DNA of 64,000 bases, taken from NCBI GenBank assembly GCA_905331475.1, contig CAJNYU010003062.1:62001-126000 (forward strand), given 5' to 3'. The notes below the pieces were generated by a model that worked only from the letters and a program-made list of their open reading frames with translations, searched no databases and was not told the origin of the DNA. Source of the stretch: Rotaria socialis (Eukaryota > Rotifera > Eurotatoria > Philodinida > Philodinidae). The translations under genes and the position numbers were made by a program. This document shows, in pieces, positions 35,859-47,253 of the stretch (its first letter is position 1; the number at the start of each line of letters is the position of its first letter).

Positions 35859-38800
35859 TTATGCTCGTAAATCATCAAGATATGGCATTGAATTAAGATT
35901 TCCAAGTGAAACTAATGTTGGTTGTTTTCCACTTAACATTTTCTTTGCAAATTGATTTATTGAATCATTTGAGAAATCACCTTGTTCCAATTGTGAAACA
36001 ACCAATTGAACATCAGTTAATCGATCACTAACATCAGGTCGAGTTAACATTTTTGAAAAAACATCTGAAGATTGTTCAGCTGTCATTTGAAGATTTACTT
36101 GAAGTTTCTTCCTAAAAACAAACAAAGTACTTCAATGAGAAATTGTTCATTCAGCACATCGTCATATTTCTTTGCTTCGCTTTTGGTTGCTCGACTAGTA
36201 TCTCAATCAGTTATGATTTCACACATAAAGTGATTCCAATTGAAAAACGAAGTCTTACGTTTATTTAATCATGATATAGTTATATTAAGATCTACGCAAT
36301 TACTATACAAATCTGTCTATGATATGATACAAAATAGGTGTGTTCGACTTTGATAGATTTTTGTTGAACAGTTTAGAAGTTGAAAAATAAATTCAATCAA
36401 CTATGAAAATTTTTAAATACTATACTTTTGATTTTGTATTAAAACTTACTTGGCAAGATTAAATTCTTCTTTGCTAATACCATTTTTTAAAACTTTACTG
36501 AATTCGTTCCAAACTGCCTTAGTAACTTTATTTGCATCATTTTTATTACACATGATATGAGCGCCAAATAAACCTGATTCGTTATAATTAAGATTGAATG
36601 ATGAAGCCTTTGAATAAAAAATTTTGGAAACATATTTTTTTAACTCAAAATAAATGAACTAACTAAACAAGGTGCATCAGTAACAGCTTGTGCTGCACGT
36701 TGAAGTCGATTGGATCCTGCTGACCATTTTATATTTGGACCTGTTCCCATAGCTTCATTTAATAATGAACTTGTTAAAATGCCCTTTTCATCCTTGGAAC
36801 TAAAAGCAAACGGTTAATTAAGAAAATATTTAATGTAGTTTCTTTTTGGTATCAACTACCTAACTCCTTCACAAGCTAATGCAATATGAACTAAACTTGA
36901 TTGAGTATCATGTCGAAGTTCTCCTATAATAAATATTCAAATAATAGAAATATCTAAAAAAACTAAATAAAACAAACCTCCTTTATATTTCGATGGTTCA
37001 GGTTCGGAATCAATTAATTTAAGATTCCCAAAACCTGGTGTATAAACACAATCAAGTGGCGAAAAACGAAATTTATCCGCTAATTGAACTAGTGTTTGAT
37101 GATTACAACCAGTTCCAACTAAAGATATTCGTTCTGGAGTATAATAATGCGAATGAAACGCATACATCTATTAAAATATTTAAAAATATGAAAATTTCCA
37201 TTAAAATAACTGAAAATCTATTTACTTGTCTATGTGACAATTTTTTCATCATATCGGGACTAACTGATAATGATCGACTTAAACCACCTTTGAACGCTGC
37301 TTCATGTAGTAAATCATTTAATTCTAAAGAAATTTTGTTCAACAAAATACTTTAAAAAAAGAAAAGAAAAGAATTTACGTAATTCAGGTGATTGTAAGTA
37401 AAGTTTATGATCAAGTTCAACTCGATCATGTTCATCATGAATTTCATAGGGTTTAAACATTGGATAACAAACAACAGGAACCAAAAATTGAGCTCCATGT
37501 GTTCTTTTTTTTAGTGAAATTAAAAATAAAGAAATAACAACTTTTCAAACAAAACAAGTAAATGCTTATATATACACATACAATTCACTTCGGAGACCTT
37601 CAACTGAGTAAATCATTTGTTCTCGTGTTTGTACACATCTATTTATTGATAAAGAATCGTTTGATTTTTTTAAAAGCAGCAGAATAGATATATTTTTACT
37701 TGAAATTTGCACCTAAACGTTCTAAATTTTTTGTTAAGCCAAGTCGACTAACATATTTCGTGCTCTAAATAACCAATAGAACAAAAGTCAATTTTTATTT
37801 TTTCATCAGATAGAACTCTTGAACAAAGTTACGCTGTTTAGTTCGCAGTTTGATATAAACTAATGATAATTCAAATTATTAACAGAAAATTTATGAAAAA
37901 TACCGATGAATATTATTATGTTGATAGACATTTCTATTGTAGACTTTATTTTAAAATTCACTGTAATTTTTTTTCTATCAAAAAATATTTAGTTTCATAT
38001 ATATTCAAGTAGTGATAAATATAAAAATGAAAATGTGTTACAGATACATTCTAAATAAAGAACTCGTTTTCTCAGCGAGCTATATTTGGTGATTCTCGTA
38101 GATGAAATTCTTCGTTACGCATGACAGTTAGATATTACTTAATCAAGCAAATAGGAGTAGGAAAGTGTTTTTTTTAAATTTGTATTGTCGATCATTAGAT
38201 ATCTGAGAAAAATTTAGAAATATCTTGAATAATAGATTTTTTGTATCGAAATATTTGATTCTATAACAAATTTCTTCAAGATTTCCAAATGTTAATAGTT
38301 TTTTGCAGTAAATTTGTACTCATCGAGTAGGAATATCGTTGATATTCTAAAAACGAAATCGTCCCCATTCAAGACTGCGTATCTCCTAATCGAAAAATTC
38401 TTTTCATAAATTTTCCATCAACTTCATGTGTGGTAAAAAGGAATGATACCATTCCGGCCGATCCATATTTAGCCAAAAAAAAAATCATCGACTATTTTAT
38501 CAATTAGGTGAAAATAATTAGTCGTTCTCACTTGTAACCGGAAACCAATAATTAGTATGGTAAATGATGTATGTATTCTCATCGTTTCATCTCTACTGCA
38601 CATTACTTTATAAACTGTGTGTCAAGATATATTTCTTCTCCTTCTTTTATAAAACTCTATTACTGGTTTCTATATAGATATTTTTATAACTTTTTAGATA
38701 AATATTTACTTTTCTTTGATAAAAATTAACAAAATAACTGATTTCTTTGGATCATCTGCAGATAGAGATCCTATAATATTTCCTTGTAGAAAGTAAAATA

Positions 38801-39408
38801 TCACAGTTTGAATAGTTACTAAATTTTAAGATAATGTCGTATTTTCAGTCACTTTTTGAGGGTCATATCGAAGGAGAAAATGTCAAATATCTAAATAATT
38901 AACTACTTCAATATGCTATGAATTGGTATTAATTGATCGAAATAAACGTCGATGTGAACCTTCTGACGCACACACAATATTCAAGCTAAAATTACCAAAT
39001 TCGAAAAAACTCGAAGAAGTGTTGTAACGCCACGGCTTTCATATGGTTCATATTTCGCTCCGGCATCAACAACAGCTGCAACACGAAAAATTGGTGAATT
39101 ATTTTCCATGGAAGCCACAACCAATCCATTGGGTAATTTCGTTACCTTTGAAAACATTCATCGAATTTAAAATAGGTTTAAAATATTTTCTCTTACATTG
39201 ATACTTTCTTTTGGCAAATTTATCCGTTGTGGAACTCCAAATTGACCTGTTTTCGTTTGAGGAACACTTCTTTGATTCACAGTCGACGCAACAGCAGCTG
39301 ATGATGATGATGCTCGCCGCTAAATTAAAAGCTAAAGTTGTATTAAAACTAAATATTTAGACAACTGACCAGAGCATTGAAACTGTATTTGCAAGTTGCC
39401 ATCGACAT
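35859..39408 (-). CDS. UQCRC2: Cytochrome b-c1 complex subunit 2 (core protein 2)
   Basis: Core 2 is an M16-peptidase-like matrix subunit of respiratory complex III. Twelve exons on the minus strand, 5' to 3': 39370..39408, 39197..39319, 39011..39145, 37700..37764, 37582..37638, 37379..37503, 37226..37323, 36978..37167, 36860..36923, 36664..36799, 36450..36607, 35859..36111; about 480 aa (human 453). The Ser/Ala/Arg-rich start resembles a presequence. Then LPNGLVVASMEN, the RVAAVVDAGAKYEP strand, YAFHSHYYTPERISLVG, and a C-terminus KKMLSGKQPTLVSLGNL as in core 2. The HxxEH protease motif is absent, as expected for core 2. In-frame ATGs at 39408 and 39402 are both usable. Most introns are 50-80 bp; one is 1246 bp. 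It is divergent from LIG1. Confidence 0.93.
37765..39010 (-). other. 1246-bp intron of UQCRC2
   Basis: Separates GVTTLLR from STKYVSRL. It is AT-rich and I see no gene or repeats in it. Confidence 0.8.
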
Positions 39409-39556
39409 CAATAATAAAAAGCGAATAAATAATAATATATAAGGAAGAATGTATTAAAGCCATAGAGAAAATATTCCGTCCTCAATTAAATTACAGCGAA
39501 ATTTCTATTGGCTGATAAAACAAAACCAATGATTATTTTACTTTAAAATATTTCAG
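39409..39556. promoter_or_regulatory. Divergent promoter between UQCRC2 and LIG1
   Basis: Only 148 bp separate the two start codons. It holds ATTGG at 39507-39511 and CCAAT at 39526-39530, that is, two CCAAT boxes facing opposite ways 14 bp apart. It ends in a pyrimidine-rich acceptor (aaaatatttcag) directly abutting the LIG1 ATG. Confidence 0.6.
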
Positions 39557-42500
39557 ATGTCTGTAAGACATTGTTTCTCTTTTCGCTTTGTTCAAATTTT
39601 ATTTAAGAATGAATATCAATTAAGACATTTATCATCTAATAGAAAAAAAATTACCATGAATATTCAGAAAAAGACCAACCAACCATCAATTGCGTATGTC
39701 AATTGTTTTTGCACTTTAATTATTTTAAATGTATACATATATTTAGTTCGTTTTTTGCGAAAACAGATTCATCAATAATTAAAAAACCTAAAAAAGAAAG
39801 TGAACCACCATCGATTCGTGTAGAAAACAAAGAAATAATAAAATCTCCATCTTCTGATTCAGACGATAAATCATTTACATTGGCTCCAACAAAAAAGTCA
39901 AGAAAACGGCTTCTCAGTTTTGATGAAAGTGGTCCAGATGAGAAAAGTAATGCATCGAATGAAAATATTAAGAAAACGCCGACAAAAGCTGTTAAACAAA
40001 TGAAAATAATTGATACTAAAGTTGAAATAAATGATGAAAAGGATTCAATTTTTACTAAAATTGAACAAACAACTATTATTCCAATTGAACAAAAGACGTA
40101 ATTCAGTCAATGATAGAAACATTTTCAACAACTTAAAGAATGTTTTTTTTTAATTTTAGCATTACTGATACTCAATCCTATAATCCCGGTAAAACAAATT
40201 ATGATCCAATCAATGATGCTTGTTGGAAACTTGGTGATGAGTTAGTATCAAATTCTTTTTTCTCTTAGTTACTAAATCCGAGTGTTTTTAATGTATCAAA
40301 AAAAATTTTTTTTTCGTGCTAGTAATTATAATTATTGTTTTTAATCAGGTCTGATGAGAATTATATTCAATTGAATCATGGTTTTCAAAAGTATTAGGAT
40401 GAAAATAGTTTTTAAGTTTTTTTTCATAATTAACAATGACAAGTGTCTATGTGAACAAACTGTAGACGATTTTTGAAAAAAAAAAGATTATTATTCTCAT
40501 AGTGTTAACTGAAAAACTATTGTCATTTGCCATTATCACATTATCAAGAACATGCTAAAATATTTTTATTCATATATGTTATAGTTGCATAAAAATTAAA
40601 TAAATTCCAACCTTATGCATCTCTGCGTAGGAGATCATATTGATAATATATTTGAAGTTACAAGTACTGTTAGCTTATGAAATCAGAATGAAAAATGATA
40701 GAAATGATTTCATTTTTGAAATAAATCATGCTCGACATATTTACGAAGTGCAATTAAAACATAACGCTTTAAAAAAATATTATCTTGAAGAATATAACTG
40801 TTAGTCAATTAACTAGATAAACTCGACAAACTTTTGATGAAAGCAATACTTCAGATGTAATAAATTAGATTGAGAATTCTTTTAGTAAATGACCAAAACT
40901 TCTTTAATATGTATTTATCGGGAACAATTGTTATGAATCTTGAAAACTAACGATTAAGTAAATAGAGAAACAAGATTATTGATCTATACGTATTGGTATT
41001 TAGTGTGACTCAAGTTATTGATTGAAGAAAGAAAATATATTTTCTCTGTTAACGATGAAGAAATGAAGTTTACAGAAGAGATCGAAGAAAGACGATCGTT
41101 CTATGAAATAATGTTACTATTATTTTTTATTTAACTTTGAACCAAATTCAAATATTAATTATTCTCATAATTCTATACATCTCTATCTAGCTTTCTTGTG
41201 ATGAGGTATACTTTTTCTTCACATATCTTCTATGATAATTATCAAGAACTAGAAATATATAGATCGGAGCGAGATGAAATTCATGAGGAAATATATCTAA
41301 CTTTTAAATTGAGTAATTTTTTGTCATACAACTCGTGATTCAATGAAATAAAATTAATAGGAAAGAAAAGTGTTTCCTTTGGTTTTTCGATTGATATTTA
41401 TCAAACTGTGGCTATTGTACTTGCATTCGATTTTTTTGTCTATCTTGTAGAAGATGACTAAAAATATATATGGTTGAATTTCAGTGATTCGTAGATTTTA
41501 TAGTCAATATAAACCGCAAATTTCGAATCGTAGCATAGGCTTTAGTTGCCACGATATTTTAATTTTAATAAAACATGTATATTTGAGTTAAATTTGAGAA
41601 GATAATTATTTTCATCAGCAGATATATTACCATTGACACAATAAATTCGATCAAGGGGTTATTCATCGTTTCTTTCATCATATAAATGAAAATATAATAA
41701 AATAGGTGTAATTCAATAAACAAAAATTGAACAAGTTAATCAGAAAGAAACATTTTCATGATTAATAAATCATTGACTTGAGAGTTAGAGATTTTTCGTC
41801 TTTCAGTTTACTGTATCGATGTCAAAGGTTATTATTATTATTTTACTTTTATTTATATTTCAGTGTTCCATATAGTTCTCTATCAACAACATTACTGTTA
41901 ATCGAAGAAACATCAGCCCGTTTGGAAATTATTCGTATATTATCAAATTTCTTTCGCTCAGTTCTTAGCTTATCATCAAATGATTTAGCTCATTGCGTTT
42001 ATCTATGTGTTAATAAAGTAGCACCTGATTATGATGGAATTGAATTAGGAATTGGTGAAACGATTATTATGAAAGCAATCGCTGATAGTACTGGGCGTAC
42101 TGTTGAACAATTAAAATTAGATTATAAATCTAAAGGAGATTTAGGTCTTGTTGCTGAGGTAATTTAAACTGAATAAAAAGCTCGAAATTCTTTTAATTAT
42201 ATTTTAGGCATCTCGCTCAACACAACGTACTATGTTCAAACCAAAACCATTGACTGCTTCACTTGTTTATAAAAAATTGAAAGAAATTGCACAATTAACA
42301 GGAAATAAAGTAAAACTTATTATTTTTTTTCTAATTGATTAAAAAAACAATTTATTTTAAAGAGTCAACAACGTAAAGGTGACATAATTAAAAGTCTTTT
42401 AGTATCGTGTCAATCACACGAAACTCGTTATCTTGTTCGGTCTTTAATTGGTAAACTTCGTATTGGTTTAGCTGAGCAATCGATGCTTGTCGCCTTAGCT

Positions 42501-44766
42501 CACGCATGTATTCGTAATGAATATTCAAATTTAAAAGAAACAGCATTGAAAGAACATCTTGACAACGGTACACATGCTGTTAAAGATGCTTTTTGTCAGT
42601 ATCCATCGTATGACATACTCGTTGATGTACTTGTTAATAAAGGTGGAATCGATAAATTAAAAGATTTATGTAAAGCAACACCAGGTATACCAATGAAACC
42701 CATGTTAGCACACCCATCGAAAGGTATTGATGAAATATTAAAACGTTGTGGACAAAGTGAATTTGCATGTGAATATAAATATGATGGAGAACGTGCACAA
42801 GTGAGAAGAATATTTTCCAAGATTTTATTTTGAAGAAAATGCTCTATTCAATTTTTTAAATTTAGGTTCATTTAACTGACGATGGTAAAATTTATATTTA
42901 TTCAAGAAATTCAGAAAATAATACATCAAAATATCCAGATGTTATCGAACGTATTCCTAATGCATTTCAATCAAATGTTAAATCTTTAATTTTGGATGGA
43001 GAATGTGTAGCGTATGATATAGAACAGAAAAAATTATTACCGTTTCAAACATTATCAACAAGAAAACGAAAAGTAATTTTTCTTTATGAATATTAATCAT
43101 TTTAAACATTAGTTTTGTTAATTCTATTTACGCGAAAGATATGTTTCGAACATGAGTTTTTTTAAATGAAAATATAAAAAATGGTGTAACCTACAGTACT
43201 AATAAAGAGGAATTATTTAGCATAAGTCTACTTTTCGAAATAGAATAACAATTTGAAAATAAAATACAATTACTCAGTCACGGTTAATTGGATATATGCC
43301 CAACGCATAGAAACAAGAGCAAAACGGTTTCATCAAGTAGTTTATTAATCAGAGAAACTGATCGATAGTAAAAATCATAATATGAAACTCAGAGCAGTTC
43401 ATCTATGATCATATTCGAAATCGATATGATTAATGGCTTAATATTCTATAAACATTCTTTTAGACATCAAATAACAAATAGTTAAAGTTTCCTTATCGAT
43501 AAAATAGAATGTTTCATCGATTTTTTGTAGAGTAGAACTAAAAAGAGACCGTAACAATTTCTGATTCTATAGGTTCACTTCTCGGTGAAATTATATCTTC
43601 AAGAATTTCGAAACTTGAAATAATATATTACTTTTATTTTTTAAAGGATGCTGATATCAAAGAAATAAAAGTTCAAGGTTTGTTTTGTTGTTTGAAATTT
43701 ATTGTGTAATTCGAATAAACTTTTCCTTTAGTTTGTATATTTGCCTTTGATTTATTATATTTAAATGGTGAATCTTTGGTTGAAAAATCTTTTCGTGAAC
43801 GTCGTCGCTTATTACATGAATCGATTGTCTGTATACCTGGTGAACTTGTTTTTGCTGAATCTCGCACAACATCAAATATTGATGAGATCAATATGTATTT
43901 GGAACAATCAGTTAAAGATGGATGTGAAGGTCTTATGGTGAAAACATTAGATGATGATGCTACATATGAAATTGCTAAACGATCCCATAAATGGCTCAAA
44001 GTAATTCTTTATATTTAAAAAAGCGAAAGAAAAAAATGATTTTTATTTTATTTTGTTTAGTTAAAAAAAGATTATCTTGATGGTGTTGGCGATACACTTG
44101 ACTTAGTTGTTATTGGTGGCTATACAGGCACTGGTTCGTTGTGTGCTAACTGTTTCTATTTGCTTTTTATTAATATATATTTAAGGTAAACGAACGGGTG
44201 TTTATGGAGGATATTTATTGGCATGTTATGATAAAGATAATGAAGAATATCAATGTATTTGTAAAGTGAGTTTATTTTCTCTCAAAAACATGAAATTATT
44301 TGAAATACATACTTCAATATAATTAATTTTAGTTAGGTACTGGATTTACTGATGAACTACTTGTTTCACTTGGCAATTCATTAGAACCACACATAATACA
44401 AAAACCATTGGCGTATTATCGTTATTCTTCATCGTTAACACCAGATGTTTGGTTTGATGCAGTGAAAGTTTGGGAAATAAAATGTGCTGATCTGTCTTTA
44501 TCACCTCATCATCATGCAGCAATTGGACTAGTGAGTAGAAAATTTTCAAATTGAATGATAATGTTTGTTGTTGAATGTCGTCTATTTAGGTTGATGAAGG
44601 AAAAGGAATATCTCTTCGATTTCCTCGTTTTTTACATGAAAGACAAGATAAATCAGTTGAAGATGCAACAAGTGCTGAACAAGTTGCTGATCTCTATCGA
44701 AGACAAGAAAAAATAAAAAACATAGATCCAAATAATCAAGTGGATGACGATGATGATATGTACTAA
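39557..44766 (+). CDS. LIG1: DNA ligase I, ATP-dependent
   Basis: LIG1 seals Okazaki fragments and repair nicks. Thirteen exons: 39557..39693, 39747..40097, 40160..40240, 41864..42158, 42208..42309, 42363..42800, 42866..43072, 43647..43677, 43732..44000, 44061..44133, 44186..44265, 44333..44530, 44590..44766; about 812 aa (human 919). Residues 1-33 are basic and hydrophobic, like a mitochondrial leader. Met34 is followed by a perfect PIP box, Q42-P-S-I-A-S-F-F49, for PCNA. After a Lys/Ser/Asp-rich linker come the DNA-binding domain ([19 protein letters not shown]), the adenylation domain with KYDGERAQ (catalytic Lys about 461), [22 protein letters not shown] and [17 protein letters not shown], and the OB fold ending in SLRFPRF. 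All nucleotidyltransferase motifs look intact. Confidence 0.95.
40241..41863 (+). other. 1623-bp intron of LIG1
   Basis: The largest LIG1 intron lies between the linker (CWKLGD) and the DNA-binding domain (VPYSSL). No gene, RNA gene or clear element seen. A second long intron of the same gene lies at 43073..43646 (574 bp), equally featureless. Confidence 0.8.
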
Positions 44767-45086
44767 TTACTAGAAACATTTATTTTTTTCTTGTAAAATT
44801 TTTCTGTTCAATGTTGAATAATAAACACTTGAATTTCATCATGTTATTACATTTAACAAAAAAAGATTTCACGGAAACGAATTGATCTCATCGACGAAAC
44901 TCAGCTACATGTATTCAAGCAGCTAGCTATGATTTAACAGAATCCTTTTTCATTTATGTACTTTTTATTTTATATAAAAATCAGTTGATAGAAGAAAACA
45001 AGAATCTTATTTTCTTTTTCTCACATTTTGAATTCCTACCCTATTAAAAATGCTATTGGTTTGTCATGTTGAACAGTTGCTCTGCC
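44767..45086. other. Short intergenic region, LIG1 to tRNA
   Basis: An AATAAA at about 44818 is a good LIG1 poly(A) signal. Nothing else recognised before the tRNA. Confidence 0.6.
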
Positions 45087-45159
45087 GCCGCGGTGGCTCA
45101 GTCGGTAGAGCGTCAGTCTCATAATCTGAAGGTCGTGAGTTCGATCCTCACCCGGGGCA
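45087..45159 (+). tRNA. tRNA-Met (CAT), elongator type
   Basis: A 73-nt cloverleaf without intron. D stem GCTC/GAGC, anticodon stem TCAGT/TCTGA with loop CTCATAA (anticodon CAT at 45120-45122), T stem GTGAG/CTCAC with loop TTCGATC, acceptor GCCGCGG/CCGGGGC, discriminator A. The U31-U39 non-pair is normal in animal elongator tRNA-Met. Position 4:69 is G-G, a true mismatch. A box (TGGCTCAGTCGG) and B box (AGTTCGATCC) are good, and a T-run for Pol III termination follows at about 45161. Confidence 0.93.
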
Positions 45160-47253
45160 TTTATTTTTTGTTTTCATTATTTTCCTAAACATCATAGACA
45201 TTAATATTGAAGAATCCTTCAAATATATGAACTGTAAGATGATGATTTAAGTTAATACATATTTTTGATTTTTGTTTATTTTTGCTTTTGGCATCAATGA
45301 TTACACATTTTGTCTATTCTATATGCTTCTTCTCTTTTATACTAATCGATTTGATATAGAGTCCTTTTACACGTTAATTTCCTATTATATGGCTAAACTA
45401 CTAATAGTACATAGAAGAAGAAAAAACATTCATTGAATATCAATTTTATTTAGAAAAGTCGTTTGTGCTACAATCCAAGACTTTTCCCATAAAACCTACT
45501 GTTTGTAACTTTTAAAATGCTTGAACTCTTTCTTTTTTTTGCTTTGCATTATTTATTGATGCCGGTAGATTGTATTCATATAAATTAAAGTTTCATAAGC
45601 TAGAATTTCAACTAGGAAAGCGAGTTGGGTTTATTAAGGTTATGCCGTTATTAATGCGGTGCGAAGCACAGCATTCATGTAGTCCGTCGCGAGTTTTTTT
45701 TTGTTTTTAACTTGACGCGTACGCATCAAAATAGTCATTTTGCTGTGCTATGATCTCGAGAACCACAAATGATAGAAACGTTATTCAAACTAAAGATGAA
45801 AATATGAATATTGAACTTGTGATATTTGTTTTCAAAATTTTAATACGATATTTTGTTTGTTCAGAAATATTCTCCCAAAATGACAATTTTGACAGATATT
45901 TATCGTTTCAGACTTTCGCGCTAATTAAAATGACGTTATCAATAGTTGTTAACCAATAGTCTATTGCTTTACATCTGATTCAAGATAATGATTCATGAAA
46001 ATAATTAATCGTTCAATGAAAAAAATCGTTAGACAACTGGTTGTTACATTTTCAGAGAGATTTCCTAGTGATGACTTTCAAAATGGCCGATTTAAGAATA
46101 GTGAATGCGAAATTTTTATTCAGAATTCGTAAACGGAAATTAAAAAAAAATAAACGTTTGTAATGAATCTTAAAGTGAATCATTTATTTTTAAATCTTAT
46201 TCTCGCTACTTTCGAAAGTTCGGCTCGTGTGCTTCGCACCGCATTTCGTAGTCGAGTGAAACTCGAATACCATCTAGTTTTTATTTTACTAGCAGAGAAG
46301 AGTTTTGTTGCAAGTTTATGTATGTATGCATGTATATATATATATATATATATGTCATATGAAAAATAGATTCGGAAAAATATAAAAACTAAAAGAAAAC
46401 ATAAATTTTTATATTTAATTAACAATGCAGACCAAACCAAGAAATTTTCATTTCAAAGAAACTTCTTTGAATATAGCATATTCGTAGCAGACTTGATGAT
46501 TTCGGTTGTATATCACCTTTAGTAATCAGTTTCTATTGATATTTTGAAAAGAAGAAAAAACTAAAGATTTTTAAAGCGTAACAAAGAAGATTCTTGAATA
46601 ATTTCTCATTTGTTACATTGTATTTATTATAGACTAGGTAAGTCCCAGATTTGGAAGATCAATAACTTCTGTTTGGGTCAGTTTTTGATGGTAAATATCG
46701 AGCTTATCAATAGAATCCTGATAAACACTATTTACATAGCTAGAAGAACAACAATAGACATAGCCTACCTAAGGATTTGCGAGTATATTGCTACAGTCAT
46801 AAAGAAACTACCATTTTTTAACATAACAGATTCCATCGACATACAATGAATATCGTGTTTTCTCTACTGTAAAGGCAGAGGCCGGTACCGGGTCTCTAGA
46901 TATTGTATTTGTGGTCTCTCCTCTCCTCCCTGAAATTTTATTTGTTCCTCTCTATTGTTCACTGAGAAAAAATAGAAATATTCTTTCAGAGATAAAAAGA
47001 TCTGTATAACATATCCAGAATGTTTCGTTGGATAGTCATTTGGAGAAAATGTTGATAAACATAATCTTGTTAAAAGCGAGTACTATCATATCGTACTATT
47101 CAACTCCAACCCACATCTTGAAAATATTGAGGTATAACCTGATGTATATTTTTGGTACTCTCATTTATATGTTTTTTTATGCGCAATTATTGTTTATCGT
47201 AAATTATGAAATCATCTTTTATTTTTTTTTCTCGATTACAACGACAACGATCT
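45160..47253. other. Intergenic with a far-spaced 18-bp inverted repeat
   Basis: No gene recognised. AATGCGGTGCGAAGCACA at 45653..45670 recurs inverted at 46228..46245. A (TA)n repeat lies at about 46331..46352. At 46880 there is a small GC-rich palindromic patch (ggccggtaccgg). Confidence 0.6.
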
